Below, in pieces: positions 46,246-56,508 of a stretch of 64,000 bases of DNA. Origin of the DNA: Microbacterium sp. AG1240. Its GTDB lineage: Bacteria > Actinomycetota > Actinomycetes > Actinomycetales > Microbacteriaceae. The stretch is taken from NCBI RefSeq assembly GCF_003635115.1, contig NZ_RBXJ01000001.1:1488001-1552000 (forward strand), written 5' to 3'. The notes below the pieces were generated by a model. The model was not told the DNA's origin and ran no database searches. It saw nothing but the letters and a program-made list of their open reading frames with translations. Each line of letters opens with the position of its first letter. Position 1 is the first letter of the stretch. The position numbers and the translations under genes were made by a program.

Positions 46246-49242
46246 ATGACGTCGAGTGATCGTTCCTCCCCCCTCACGGGTCTCGCGCGTCGCGGGTTCG
46301 CGCGCCTCACCGAGGCCGACGCGTTGCTCGCCGAGCTCGCCGGCCTCCTCTCAGCCGACCGTGAGGAGCTGACCGCAGCCGCGTCGCAATCTGCCGACCC
46401 CGATGAGGCACTCTCTGGTCTCGTGCGGATCGCCCGCCGCAATGCCGACGCCGTGCGCACCGCGGCGGCGGATGCTGCGGCCTGGCGCGCCATCTGGAAC
46501 CTCGCCGGCGCATCGCTCGGCTTCGGCGAGTTCTATCTGCGACACCCGGAGGAGCTCGTGCACCTCCGCGGAGCGGGCGACAGCCTGCCTGACGACGAGG
46601 CGATGCGCGCGGCCATGCTCGAATCGGTCGGAGCCCGCGACGGCTTCGCAGAGAGCGGGCGAGAGGCTGCGTGGGTCGCGCTGCGCGTGCGCTATCGCAG
46701 CATCCTGGCCCGTATCGCTGCCTACGACCTGGCCCAGGACGACCCCACCGCGGTCGTCGACTCGGTCTCTGCGCGCCTGGCGGATGCCGCTGGCGCTGCC
46801 CTCGAGGCCTCGCTCGCCGTCGCCCGCACCCGGGTCTCCGATCCCTCCGCGGGCTCAGCCGCCTTCCCGCACGCCCAGGTCGCGGCGACCTGCTTCGCGA
46901 TCATCGCGATGGGGAAGGCCGGGGCCCAAGAGCTCAACTACGTCAGCGACGTCGACGTCATCTTCGTCGGCGGCACCTCAGACGAAGACGTCGTGAGCGA
47001 ATCGCGCGCCATCGACATCGCCACGCGTCTGGCTGTGCAGACCATGCGCGGGATCTCGGGTGCCGAGATCGAACCCGGCCTCTGGGAGGTCGACCCGAAT
47101 CTGCGCCCCGAGGGCAAGCAAGGCGCTCTCGTGCGCACGCTGGACTCTCACTTGACCTACTACGACCGCTGGGCCAAGAGCTGGGAGTTCCAGGCACTGC
47201 TGAAGGCACGCGCCGTCGCCGGCGACACCGACCTCGGCGAACGCTACGTCGCGGCAGTGCAGCCGAAGGTCTGGACCAGCGGCGCTCGCGCGAACTTCGT
47301 CGAAGGCGTGCAGAAGATGCGGGAGCGGGTCACCGACCACATTCCCGCCGATGAAGTCGCCCGCCAGATCAAGTTGGGCCCGGGCGGCCTTCGCGACATC
47401 GAGTTCACGGTGCAGCTGCTGCAGTTGGTGCACGGCCTCAGCGACGAGCGGATCCGCCAGCGCGGCACGCTCGCCGCCCTCGACGCTCTCGTGGCGGAGG
47501 GATACATCGGGCGCACCGACGCCACCGCGTTTGAACGCGACTACCGCGTGCTGCGGCTCCTCGAGCACCGCCTGCAGCTGCGCGCGCTGCGACGCACCCA
47601 CCTCATGCCGATCAAACCCGACGAGCAGAGGGCGCTCGCGCGTTCGTCCAAGCTCGCCGAGACCGGCCAGGGGGTGCTCGACCTGTGGGAAGCGACCAAG
47701 CGCGAAGTGCGCGACATCCACGTGCGCCTGTTCTACCGTCCGCTGCTCTCGGCCGTTGCGGCCCTGCCCGAGGCTGAGCGCACCCTCTCGACCGCCCAGG
47801 CGCACGACCGTCTGAGCGCGATCGGGTTCCACGACCCCGCCGGCGCGCTGCGGCACATCGCCGCGCTCACGACGGGGCTGAGTCGCAAAGCATCCATTCA
47901 GCGCCACCTGATGCCCGTGATGATCCGCTGGTTCGCCGACGGCGTCGACCCCGACTACGGTCTGCTGGCCTTCCGCCGCATCAGTGAGAGGCTCGGAAAC
48001 ACGCCCTGGTTCCTTCGGATGCTGCGCGACTCTTCGGCTGCGGCCGAGAGCCTCACCCGCGTGCTGTCCGGCTCGCGGTACATCGGCGAGCTGATGGAGT
48101 GGATCCCGGAGTCCGCCGCATGGCTCGATGACGAGGAACTCCTGCGCCCGCGCAGCGGTATCTCGCTCCAAGAAGAGGCGCGCGCGATCCAGGCGCGGCA
48201 CGCCAGTGTCGACGACGCCATGCGGTCGGTGCGGGCTCTTCGGCGCCGCGAGATGCTGCGCACAGCCATGGCCGGCGTGCTCGGGGTCGTCACGATCGAA
48301 GAACTCGCCAGCGCGCTCACGACGATCACCGAGGTGTCCATCCAGGCCACGCTTCGCGCGGTGTGGCCCGAGGTCGTGCCGCCGGAGGATGCGGCGCTCG
48401 ACTTCGCGGTCATCGCGATGGGGCGATTCGGTGGTTCCGAACTCGGCTTCGGGTCGGACGCCGACGTCATGTACGTCTACCGCGCCAACGGCGTTCCCGC
48501 CCAACGCGCCCACGACCTCTCGGTCAAGCTGGTCGCGGCCATTCGGCAGCACTCGGAAGACCACCGCCTGCCGCTCGACCTCGACGCCGATCTCCGCCCC
48601 GAAGGACGCAACGGCCCGATCGCGCGGTCGCTCGAGGCGTATGCGGAGTATTACCGCCGCTGGTCGCTGTCGTGGGAGGCCCAGGCGCTGCTGCGCGCCC
48701 GCGGGATCGCGGGAAGTGTGAAGCTGCTCACCGCGTTCTTCGAGATGGTCGACGGCGTGCGTTACCCGCCGGCGATCGATCCGAACGGCCTGCGAGAGAT
48801 CAAGCGCATCAAGGCCCGTGTCGAGAGCGAGCGACTCCCACAGGGCGCTGATCCGTCTCGACATCTCAAGCTCGGGCCGGGATCGCTCAGCGACGTCGAA
48901 TGGCTCGTGCAGGTGCTCCAGCTGCAGCACGCTCACGAACTTCCTGGCATGCGCACCACGTCGACCCTTCGCGCCCTGGATGATGCCCGAGAAGCCGGGT
49001 TCATCGAGGATGCCGACGCCGAACGCCTGCGCGAGACGTGGTTGCTCGCGAGCAGGCTCCGCTCAGCCAACACGCTGCTGTCGGGCCAGACCAGCGATGG
49101 TCTGCCCACCGACCGGGCGAAGCTCGACGGGATCGGCCGCATCCTCGAGTATCCGCCGCGTTCCGCCTCCGCCATCGAAGAGCAGTGGATGGGCACCTCG
49201 CGTCGTGCGCGGCGCGTGTTCGAGCGCCTCTTCTACGGCTGA
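46246..49242 (+). CDS. glnE: Bifunctional glutamine synthetase adenylyltransferase/deadenylase
   Basis: 998 residues. Adds AMP to glutamine synthetase when glutamine is high and removes it when low. Two nucleotidyltransferase halves are visible: NYVSDVDVIFVGG in the first and GFGSDADVMYVYRANG in the second, each followed by DLRPEG-type motifs (DPNLRPEGKQGALVRTL; DADLRPEGRNGPIARSL). The target Tyr region lies in GlnA1 at 53780-55204. The glnA2-glnE order is conserved in mycobacteria and relatives. Confidence 0.97.
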   Translation: MTSSDRSSPLTGLARRGFARLTEADALLAELAGLLSADREELTAAASQSADPDEALSGLVRIARRNADAVRTAAADAAAWRAIWNLAGASLGFGEFYLRHPEELVHLRGAGDSLPDDEAMRAAMLESVGARDGFAESGREAAWVALRVRYRSILARIAAYDLAQDDPTAVVDSVSARLADAAGAALEASLAVARTRVSDPSAGSAAFPHAQVAATCFAIIAMGKAGAQELNYVSDVDVIFVGGTSDEDVVSESRAIDIATRLAVQTMRGISGAEIEPGLWEVDPNLRPEGKQGALVRTLDSHLTYYDRWAKSWEFQALLKARAVAGDTDLGERYVAAVQPKVWTSGARANFVEGVQKMRERVTDHIPADEVARQIKLGPGGLRDIEFTVQLLQLVHGLSDERIRQRGTLAALDALVAEGYIGRTDATAFERDYRVLRLLEHRLQLRALRRTHLMPIKPDEQRALARSSKLAETGQGVLDLWEATKREVRDIHVRLFYRPLLSAVAALPEAERTLSTAQAHDRLSAIGFHDPAGALRHIAALTTGLSRKASIQRHLMPVMIRWFADGVDPDYGLLAFRRISERLGNTPWFLRMLRDSSAAAESLTRVLSGSRYIGELMEWIPESAAWLDDEELLRPRSGISLQEEARAIQARHASVDDAMRSVRALRRREMLRTAMAGVLGVVTIEELASALTTITEVSIQATLRAVWPEVVPPEDAALDFAVIAMGRFGGSELGFGSDADVMYVYRANGVPAQRAHDLSVKLVAAIRQHSEDHRLPLDLDADLRPEGRNGPIARSLEAYAEYYRRWSLSWEAQALLRARGIAGSVKLLTAFFEMVDGVRYPPAIDPNGLREIKRIKARVESERLPQGADPSRHLKLGPGSLSDVEWLVQVLQLQHAHELPGMRTTSTLRALDDAREAGFIEDADAERLRETWLLASRLRSANTLLSGQTSDGLPTDRAKLDGIGRILEYPPRSASAIEEQWMGTSRRARRVFERLFYG

Positions 49243-49317
49243 GGCGTCGCACACACGTCGCGTACGTAGAAGGCTCCGCGGCGTCATATTGTCTGCGGGG
49301 GCCGCCCGTCTGGATAG

Positions 49318-50739
<1,422 letters not shown>

Positions 50740-50744
50740 CGCTC

Positions 50745-50784
50745 TGCGGGAGACACACGGCCGACGTCGGAGGCGGTCTCCGCA
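50745..50784 (+). terminator. Possible terminator after gdhA
   Basis: TGCGGGAGAC (50745-50754) pairs, with one bulged G, with GTCTCCGCA (50776-50784), enclosing the palindrome CCGACGTCGG. It starts 6 nt past the stop. No T-tract. Confidence 0.35.
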
Positions 50785-50969
50785 TCGGATACGACCGTGC
50801 CATTGCTGTGAGACCACGGAGGCTCGTCGAAACGCCGAGCTGCGTCGTCGTCGCGGCTCGTCTCAGACGTCGTCCAAGGACCTCACACAGAACGTGGGCC
50901 CGCGCCACCCCCTCACATCGCGCCGCGGATAGGCGTTGGCTGGGGATCTCAGCGATGGAAGGGGTCGAC

Positions 50970-51101
50970 ATGACCGATAGCAAGAACCCGAACAGCACGG
51001 ATTCGATGTCGCAAGACCACGACTCGGCCGGCGCCGGCTCCGAGTCGCCGGAAGAGGGAAAGGCCGCGATGGCCGACGCAGAAGAAGCCGTCGAGGACTG
51101 A
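50970..51101 (+). CDS. Small acidic hypothetical protein
   Basis: 43 residues, nearly all polar: MTDSKNPNSTDSMSQDHDSA then Glu/Ala-rich to AEEAVED. Likely disordered. AAGGGG lies 5 nt before ATG 50970; another in-frame ATG at 50955 has no such site. No family recognised; the clear ribosome-binding site supports expression. Confidence 0.5.
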   Translation: MTDSKNPNSTDSMSQDHDSAGAGSESPEEGKAAMADAEEAVED

Positions 51102-51160
51102 CGAGAACGGGACAAGCCGATGGGTTCTGCCCAGGGGCATCTTTTGTAGCCCTCGACGGG

Positions 51161-51508
51161 TCAGCGGTCTGTGTCAGACCCCGTCGTCGCAGGAGGCTCG
51201 GGGATCAGACGCAGGCCCCCGGTCCCGTTGGCGAGATCAGCGAGCTGACTCAGCCACTTGCGGTTCAACGGCTGATCGCTGCGCTCATCGAAACTGAAGT
51301 ACAGCGACGAGCTCGATGAGATCCAGACGGTGCCGTGGAGACCGGGCGTAGCGAGAGCGTCGTCACCATGGACGTCGGGCTCGTTGTCCCAGTTGAAGCC
51401 GAAACTCTCGTTGCGCCGGAGCTTCGTGAGGATGACCGCGCGTAGATGCTCGAGACCCCGATCGTCGATCCGTATGGCGGGCGCCATGCCGTAGATGAGG
51501 TGTCCCAT
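51161..51508 (-). CDS. DUF7882-like hypothetical protein
   Basis: 115 residues. MGHLIYGMAPAIRIDDRGLE, LTKLRRNESFGFNWD and TVWISSSSSLYFSFDERSD match small Microbacteriaceae proteins grouped as DUF7882 (often misnamed ATP-dependent DNA ligase). No membrane segment or catalytic motif. GAAGGA before the ATG supplies a ribosome-binding site. Divergent from the next gene. Confidence 0.72.
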   Translation of the reverse strand: MGHLIYGMAPAIRIDDRGLEHLRAVILTKLRRNESFGFNWDNEPDVHGDDALATPGLHGTVWISSSSSLYFSFDERSDQPLNRKWLSQLADLANGTGGLRLIPEPPATTGSDTDR

Positions 51509-51651
51509 TGTGGTTCCTTCGCAAATGAACGCCGGGGATCGCAGGTATGCGCGCGCTCTTCGAAGATTACAACACGCGTGTCGACGTCGCTGTAACGCAC
51601 ACGTCGTCGGATGGAAAGGGGGCGGGCGTACACGCGGCGGAGGAGTAAAGG

Positions 51652-52023
51652 TTGAGGATGCACAGGATTCACTACGCGGGCGACTCGTTTCTCACCGGCT
51701 CGGACATCGCGCGTGCTCTCCTGGAGTACGCACAGGTACTCGCATCCGTCGGGCAGGCGGCCACCATAGAGATCCCGACCCTGTCTGACGACGGCATCCC
51801 CGGCCGATCCATCATTCTCATCGGCCCGTCCAGCCAGGTCGTCGCCGGAACGGAGGACTCCGCTCACCCGGAGATCCTCGATCCTGAACTCGTCGCCTCG
51901 ATGGCATTCAGCGTCGAGCTGCTTCAGCACCCGGCGGGGTCATCGTCCGTCGTCACGGCTCGAACTCGCGACCGGAACCGGGAGTGGGACAACGACGAAT
52001 GGGACGGGCTCGACGTCATCTAG
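51652..52023 (+). CDS. Hypothetical protein, possibly related to the divergent gene
   Basis: 123 residues from TTG 51652 (GGAGGAG ends 6 nt upstream) or 121 from ATG 51658. MHRIHYAGDSFLTGSDIARALLEYAQVLA and IPTLSDDGIPGRSIILIGP suggest an alpha/beta fold; the C-terminus is acidic (NREWDNDEWDGLDVI). Proteins of this kind often accompany DUF7882 genes in Microbacteriaceae as far as recalled; no function known. Confidence 0.6.
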   Translation: MRMHRIHYAGDSFLTGSDIARALLEYAQVLASVGQAATIEIPTLSDDGIPGRSIILIGPSSQVVAGTEDSAHPEILDPELVASMAFSVELLQHPAGSSSVVTARTRDRNREWDNDEWDGLDVI

Positions 52024-52173
52024 TCCGACCCTCCACGACATCGCGATGAACATGTCCCCGCCCCGCCGTAGGCTCATCGCCTCGGGCCGGGAAGGGACTC
52101 CGGGGCGTTGGGAACGAACAGGCGATACGCAGACAGGATCGATGCACTGAGCGGGCACCACGGGCCACCCCCC

Positions 52174-52440
52174 GTGACGTTGCCGCAGCAGGCATACGGT
52201 CCCCGGCCGATCGAATGGACACTGTCGCGTCCACCCGTGTGGGTGTGGGTGCAGTGGCGAGACAGGGCAGCCGAGCGCGTGCACGGCTACGTCAAGGGCT
52301 ATAACGACCGAGTCTGCATCGTCGCAGTCGACGGAGCAGGTGGAGGGTGGGAGATCGTCGTGTGGAGGACGGCGGTGACTCACCGTGCCGGCGCTCCGCC
52401 CGCTTCGGAGCCCCTAGGGGGCCCGTTACCAAGGCCCTAG
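52174..52440 (+). CDS. Hypothetical protein
   Basis: 88 residues from GTG 52174. The core WVWVQWRDRAAERVHGYVKGYNDRVCIVAVDGAGGGWEIVVWRTAV in order looks like a small beta-barrel; the tail is Pro-rich. The frame is open to 52108, but conserved-looking sequence begins after the GTG. No family recognised. It ends shortly before the second palindrome-promoter module. Confidence 0.5.
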   Translation: MTLPQQAYGPRPIEWTLSRPPVWVWVQWRDRAAERVHGYVKGYNDRVCIVAVDGAGGGWEIVVWRTAVTHRAGAPPASEPLGGPLPRP

Positions 52441-52462
52441 CAATTCCCTAGTCGGCTTCGCT

Positions 52463-52496
52463 TGTCCCCCGAATGGGGGACACGACGCCGTATTCT
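52463..52496 (+). promoter_or_regulatory. Palindrome-promoter module (copy 2)
   Basis: TGTCCCCC-GAAT-GGGGGACA (52463-52482), 8-bp arms, followed after 8 nt by TATTCT at 52491-52496. The arms and the 8-nt spacing are the same as at 38008-38041. It precedes a small zinc-finger-like gene on the plus strand. Confidence 0.6.
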
Positions 52497-52563
52497 CGTG
52501 GTCGGCCCGCTTCGCGATGGAAGGCACCCCTGAGCGGAGCGGGCCACCTCTGGGGGGAAACAG

Positions 52564-52734
52564 TTGCAGATTCATCACGCCATCCGTGCTGCCGTCGACC
52601 GAGTGCTGTACGGTCGCTCCACCGTCGAATGCGAACACTGCGGGGTGTCGTTGCCGGCCCACCTCGCGGTGTGGCGTGGGCTCTATCCGTACTGCTCGGC
52701 GGAGCACGAACACGGAGACGGTGCGACCCCATAG
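52564..52734 (+). CDS. Small putative zinc-binding protein
   Basis: 56 residues from TTG 52564, with GGGGGGAAA 3-5 nt upstream as ribosome-binding site. STVECEHCGVSLPAHLAVW followed by YPYCSAEHEHGD gives a CxxC...C...H/H set that could bind one zinc. Too short for most gene finders. Not recognised as a named family. Its likely promoter contains the palindrome shared with the HTH gene at 38160. Confidence 0.5.
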   Translation: MQIHHAIRAAVDRVLYGRSTVECEHCGVSLPAHLAVWRGLYPYCSAEHEHGDGATP

Positions 52735-52812
52735 GCTCCGGCATCGTTGATCGCCACGCTGCACGCCCGGTCGCTCCGAGCGTGCGTTGTGTGGAGTCTT
52801 CGTCGTGCGCGC

Positions 52813-53577
52813 TCAGTTGCCCCCGGTGACTCGGAGGTCGGCGCCGGACGTGAATGCGGCGCCCGGGCCGAAGAAGTAGGCGACGGCGTCGGCGATCTCG
52901 TGGGGATGCGCAGCGCGACGCAGCGGAATGCCGGGGGCGCGCTCTTCGGGAGCGTTCGGGCGCCCGCCATCGGCGTGGATGCTCGTGTAAGTGGTGCCGG
53001 GTGACACCGTGTTCACGCGCACGCCCTGCGGGCCGAACTCCTTCGCCAAGCCGACGGTCATCGCGTTGATCGCGGCTTTGCTCATCGCATACGGCACATA
53101 GGTGTTCGGCGCACCGCTCGTCGCAGCGCCGGAGGAGATGTTGACGATCGTGCCGCCCTCGCCGCCCCTCTCCGTCGACATCGCTTCGAGCGCCGCGCGG
53201 GTCACGGCGATGGGCGCGAGGACATTGACGCGCAGCATCCGCTCTACTTCGGCGAGGTCGATGTCGATGTAGTCGCCGATCCGCATGGTGATGCCGGCGT
53301 TGTTCACGAGGCCGGTCAGCCGGTCGTACTCGGCGAGTGTTGTCGGGACCACGCCGGCGGCGTCGTCAAGATTCGCAAGGTCCGCCTGGATGAGCAGCAC
53401 TCGCGCGCCCTGGGCGCGGCACGCTGCGGCAACGGCCGCCGCTTCGTCGCGAGCGACCCTGTAGGTCAGGGCGAGGTCATGGCCATCAGCGGCGAGTCGC
53501 TCTGCGATGGCGGCACCGATACCGCGGCTGCCGCCGGTGACGATCGTGACGGGTCGGGGTTCGGTCGATTGCATCAT
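52813..53577 (-). CDS. SDR-family oxidoreductase
   Basis: 254 residues. Rossmann start VTGGSRGIGAAIAERLA, NNAGI, active-site SSGAA...YAMSK (Ser, Tyr, Lys) and ITVSPGTTYT-like VNTVSPG. A classical 250-residue enzyme of the FabG-like type, using NAD(P)H. Alternative start one codon downstream (MQSTEP). Stands alone; substrate unknown. Confidence 0.92.
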   Translation of the reverse strand: MMQSTEPRPVTIVTGGSRGIGAAIAERLAADGHDLALTYRVARDEAAAVAAACRAQGARVLLIQADLANLDDAAGVVPTTLAEYDRLTGLVNNAGITMRIGDYIDIDLAEVERMLRVNVLAPIAVTRAALEAMSTERGGEGGTIVNISSGAATSGAPNTYVPYAMSKAAINAMTVGLAKEFGPQGVRVNTVSPGTTYTSIHADGGRPNAPEERAPGIPLRRAAHPHEIADAVAYFFGPGAAFTSGADLRVTGGN

Positions 53578-53656
53578 TCGCCCAGCCTACGTTTCGCCGA
53601 CGCGCGACCAGGATGCGTACTACCGGGACGCGTGTGCAACCGCCTGACAACAAGAA

Positions 53657-53703
53657 AGTCCCGGTTTCGACGAGATCTGTGAGATGTCGTCGAAACCGGG
53701 ACT
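53657..53703 (-). terminator. Terminator of glnA1
   Basis: A perfect 17-bp stem (53657-53673 with 53687-53703), AGTCCCGGTTTCGACGA and its complement, with a 13-nt loop, 77 nt past the glnA1 stop. On the minus strand it is followed by TTTCTTGTTG. Confidence 0.85.
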
Positions 53704-53779
53704 CATTGCGCGAACGCCGGCTTCTCAGCGAGCCGCGGGCCGTGCACCTCGAGATGCCGGCGCTACGCGATGCGACCTG

Positions 53780-55204
53780 TCAGACGCCGAAGTACAGCTC
53801 GTACTCGAACGGGTGCGGACGCTGCGCGATCGGCTGGATCTCGTTCTCGATCTTGTACTCGATCCAGGTGTCGATGAGCTCCTGTGTGAACACGCCGCCC
53901 GCGAGGAGGAACTCGTGGTCTGCGCGGAGCGCCTCGAGCGAGTCGAGAAGCGAGTTCGGAACCTGCGGGATGTTCTTCGCCTCTTCAGCCGGGAGCTCGT
54001 AGAGGTCCTTGTCGACGGGCTCGTGCGGCTCGATGCGGTTCTTGATGCCGTCGATGCCGGCCATCAGCTGAGCCGCGAACGCGAGGTACGGGTTGCCCGA
54101 AGCATCCGGTGCACGGAACTCGATGCGCTTCGCCTTCGGGTTCGAACCCGTGATCGGGATGCGGATCGCAGCCGAGCGGTTACCGGCCGAGTAGACCAGG
54201 TTGACCGGGGCCTCGAAGCCCTTCACCAGACGGTGGTAGCTGTTCAGCGTCGGGTTGGTGAAGGCCAGCACCGCGGGCGCGTGGGCCAGCAGACCGCCGA
54301 TGTACCAGCGAGCGACGTCGGAGAGTCCGCCGTAGCCGGTCTCGTCGTAGAACAGCGGCTTGCCGTCCTGCCACAGCGACTGGTGGGTGTGCATACCCGA
54401 GCCGTTGTCGCCGAAGAGCGGCTTCGGCATGAAGGTCGCGACCTTGCCCCACTGCTCGGCGGTGTTCTTGACGATGTACTTGAACTTCAGGATGTCGTCG
54501 GCCGCGTGCAGCATCGTGTCGAAGCGGTAGTTGATCTCCTGCTGACCGCCGGTGCCGACCTCGTGGTGCGAGCGCTCGAGCTCGAAGCCCGCCTCGATCA
54601 GCTTGAGCGTGATGTCATCGCGGAGGTCAGCCGTCTTGTCGACGGGGGAGACCGGGAAATAACCGCCCTTGTAGGGGGTCTTGTTGGCGAGGTTTCCGCC
54701 TTCTTCTTCGCGGCCCGTGTTCCAGGCGCCTTCCTCGGAGTCGACCGAGTAGAAGCTCGAGTTCTGCTTCACCTCGAAGCGCACGTCGTCGAAGATGTAG
54801 AACTCGGCCTCGGGGGCGAAGAACGCGGTGTCGGCGATGCCGGTGGAGGCGAGGTACTTCTCAGCCTTCTTCGCGACCTGGCGCGGGTCCTTCGAGTAGA
54901 TCTCGCCGTTGCGCGGGTTGTAGATGTCGAAGACCATGACCAGCGTCTTCGCCTCGCGGAACTGGTCGAGGTACGCCGTGGTGACGTCGGGGATGAGCTG
55001 CATGTCGGATTCGTGGATGTTCGCGAATCCGCGGATCGAGGACCCGTCGAACAGCTGTCCGACGGTGAAGAACTCCTCGTCGACGGTGGCCGCGGGGATG
55101 TTGAAGTGCTGCTGCACACCCGGGAGATCCGTGAAACGGATATCGAGGAACTTGACGTCCTCTTCCTGGATGAAGCGCAGAACCTCGGACGAATCTTTGA
55201 ACAT
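53780..55204 (-). CDS. glnA: Type I-beta glutamine synthetase
   Basis: 474 residues. The main ammonia-assimilating enzyme, a dodecamer. Signatures: [66 protein letters not shown] and NRSAAIRIP. The adenylylation Tyr is in [16 protein letters not shown] near residue 403, the target of GlnE (46246-49242). GGAG 6 nt before the ATG. A GlnR-like triple box lies about 85-110 nt upstream. Confidence 0.97.
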   Translation of the reverse strand: MFKDSSEVLRFIQEEDVKFLDIRFTDLPGVQQHFNIPAATVDEEFFTVGQLFDGSSIRGFANIHESDMQLIPDVTTAYLDQFREAKTLVMVFDIYNPRNGEIYSKDPRQVAKKAEKYLASTGIADTAFFAPEAEFYIFDDVRFEVKQNSSFYSVDSEEGAWNTGREEEGGNLANKTPYKGGYFPVSPVDKTADLRDDITLKLIEAGFELERSHHEVGTGGQQEINYRFDTMLHAADDILKFKYIVKNTAEQWGKVATFMPKPLFGDNGSGMHTHQSLWQDGKPLFYDETGYGGLSDVARWYIGGLLAHAPAVLAFTNPTLNSYHRLVKGFEAPVNLVYSAGNRSAAIRIPITGSNPKAKRIEFRAPDASGNPYLAFAAQLMAGIDGIKNRIEPHEPVDKDLYELPAEEAKNIPQVPNSLLDSLEALRADHEFLLAGGVFTQELIDTWIEYKIENEIQPIAQRPHPFEYELYFGV

Positions 55205-55287
55205 GAAGACTCCAGAGGTAGCGAATCGGGATGTGCCGGCCGCCAGGCCTGACCAGTCGAACCTATCGGCGGGGCATTGCTCGCCAG

Positions 55288-55314
55288 TGTCCCATATGTT
55301 TCCGGGATGTTACG
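55288..55314 (-). promoter_or_regulatory. GlnR-like box upstream of glnA1
   Basis: On the minus strand it reads GTAAC-N6-GAAAC-N6-GACAC, matching the actinobacterial GlnR pattern gTnAC-n6-GaAAC repeated with 6-nt gaps (third half-site imperfect). It ends 84 nt before the glnA1 ATG, upstream of a possible -10 (GATAGG). It fits nitrogen control of glnA1 by a GlnR-type regulator. Confidence 0.6.
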
Positions 55315-55336
55315 AGCCCGTGGTTAGGCTTGCCGG

Positions 55337-55729
55337 ATGACCTTCGCCCCGTCCGACTTCCCCGGTGATCGACTCGGATACCCGAAAGAAGGTCCGGGAT
55401 CGGTCGCACGACTCGGACGACGCGTCGGTGCGCTCTTCATCGACTACGGGGCGGCCTACCTGATCTCGGGATTCTTCGCGTGGGATGCCCTCGCGATCTT
55501 CGCGATCTTCGCGGCGATTCAGATCGTCTTCCTGCCGACGCTCCAGGGCAGCCCCGGGCACCGCATCGTCGGGTTGCGTCTGCAGCGCCTCGACGGAGGC
55601 TGGGTAGGGCTGTGGAAGCCGGTCATCCGCACCGTGCTGCTGATCCTCGTCATCCCCGCGGTGATCTGGGACGCCGATCAGCGCGGCCTGCACGATAAGG
55701 CCGTCGGAACGGTGCTCGTCCGTCGCTGA
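55337..55729 (+). CDS. RDD-family membrane protein
   Basis: 130 residues. RLGRRVGALFIDYGAAYLIS contains the Arg-Asp pattern of the RDD family, then a second segment (DALAIFAIFAAIQIVFLP), GSPGHRIVGLR, and a third segment ending WDADQRGLHDKAVGTVLV. TAGGCT (55325-55330) is 6 nt before the ATG, so the message is probably leaderless. Function unknown; next to glnA1 and DUF4191 in many actinobacteria. Confidence 0.93.
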   Translation: MTFAPSDFPGDRLGYPKEGPGSVARLGRRVGALFIDYGAAYLISGFFAWDALAIFAIFAAIQIVFLPTLQGSPGHRIVGLRLQRLDGGWVGLWKPVIRTVLLILVIPAVIWDADQRGLHDKAVGTVLVRR

Positions 55730-55736
55730 CGCCGGA

Positions 55737-56447
55737 TCAGCGCGGGCGCGGTGCGCGCGCCTTCGTCGGGTCGATGCCCTTCGGGATCGGCAGCGACGCG
55801 AGCGACTGCGACACCGAGTCGACGCGCTTGATGACCGCAGCCATGGACGCGCGGTCGACCTTCTTGGGCAGCGACTTGATGGTCGAAGCGAGGTTCTTCA
55901 CCTCGACATCGTCGTCGCCGTGGCCGAGGTAGAGCACCGTCACCGGAACACCGGAGGCAACGCGCTGGATCTTCGATCGCTCCTCGTTCACCAGACGCGT
56001 GAGACGTCCGCGAGAACCCTCGCCCACGAGAACGACACCGCCGCGGCCGATGGCGCGGTAGACGGCCTCCTGCGTGCGGGGGTTCACGCCGACCGGCATC
56101 TCGGTCGACTGCCAGTGGCGCCCGAGCGACGTGGAGAGCACGTGCCCCGCAGCGCCCGGCATTCCGTCGATCTTGCGGTACATCGCCTTGGTCGACAACC
56201 GCGTCATCGTGATCATCGCGGCCAGGATGCCCGCGAGAAGGCCGGTGAAGCCCCAGAGAATGACGCTCCAGATCGCGAACGGCGGGATCAGGAACCCGAT
56301 GCCGACGCCCAGGGCGATACCCAGAACGACGATGCCCGCCAGCACGTACGGGAGCCATTTGTAGGCATCCCGCGTAAAGGTGAAGAGGGTGCGGAGCTGG
56401 GAGAAGAAATTGGGGCGCTTCTCAGGAGCGGTGGGTCGAGCGGCCAT
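55737..56447 (-). CDS. DUF4191 family membrane protein
   Basis: 236 residues. Short basic N-terminus, two membrane segments near residues 38-58 and 65-86 (VLAGIVVLGIALGVGIGFLI; FAIWSVILWGFTGLLAGILA), then a cytoplasmic domain with SLGRHWQSTEMPVGVNPRTQ. Conserved actinobacterial family of unknown function. TAGAAT on the minus strand (56454-56459) is 6 nt from the ATG. Converges with the RDD gene 7 nt apart. Confidence 0.92.
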   Translation of the reverse strand: MAARPTAPEKRPNFFSQLRTLFTFTRDAYKWLPYVLAGIVVLGIALGVGIGFLIPPFAIWSVILWGFTGLLAGILAAMITMTRLSTKAMYRKIDGMPGAAGHVLSTSLGRHWQSTEMPVGVNPRTQEAVYRAIGRGGVVLVGEGSRGRLTRLVNEERSKIQRVASGVPVTVLYLGHGDDDVEVKNLASTIKSLPKKVDRASMAAVIKRVDSVSQSLASLPIPKGIDPTKARAPRPR

Positions 56448-56508
56448 GGTTCGATTCTAGCTTTGGCATCGCGTCGTCTCCTCCCCAGCCGTGGAGGGGC
56501 GATCGATC

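Noticed and set aside
53684..55252. Long plus-strand frame opposite glnA1
   Set aside because: Antisense shadow of a gene with all glutamine synthetase motifs, crossing its terminator.
55320..55336. Possible second iron box (TTAGGCTTGCC) before the RDD gene
   Set aside because: The right half does not match the DtxR/IdeR consensus; the sequence is explained by a TAGGCT -10 of a leaderless gene.
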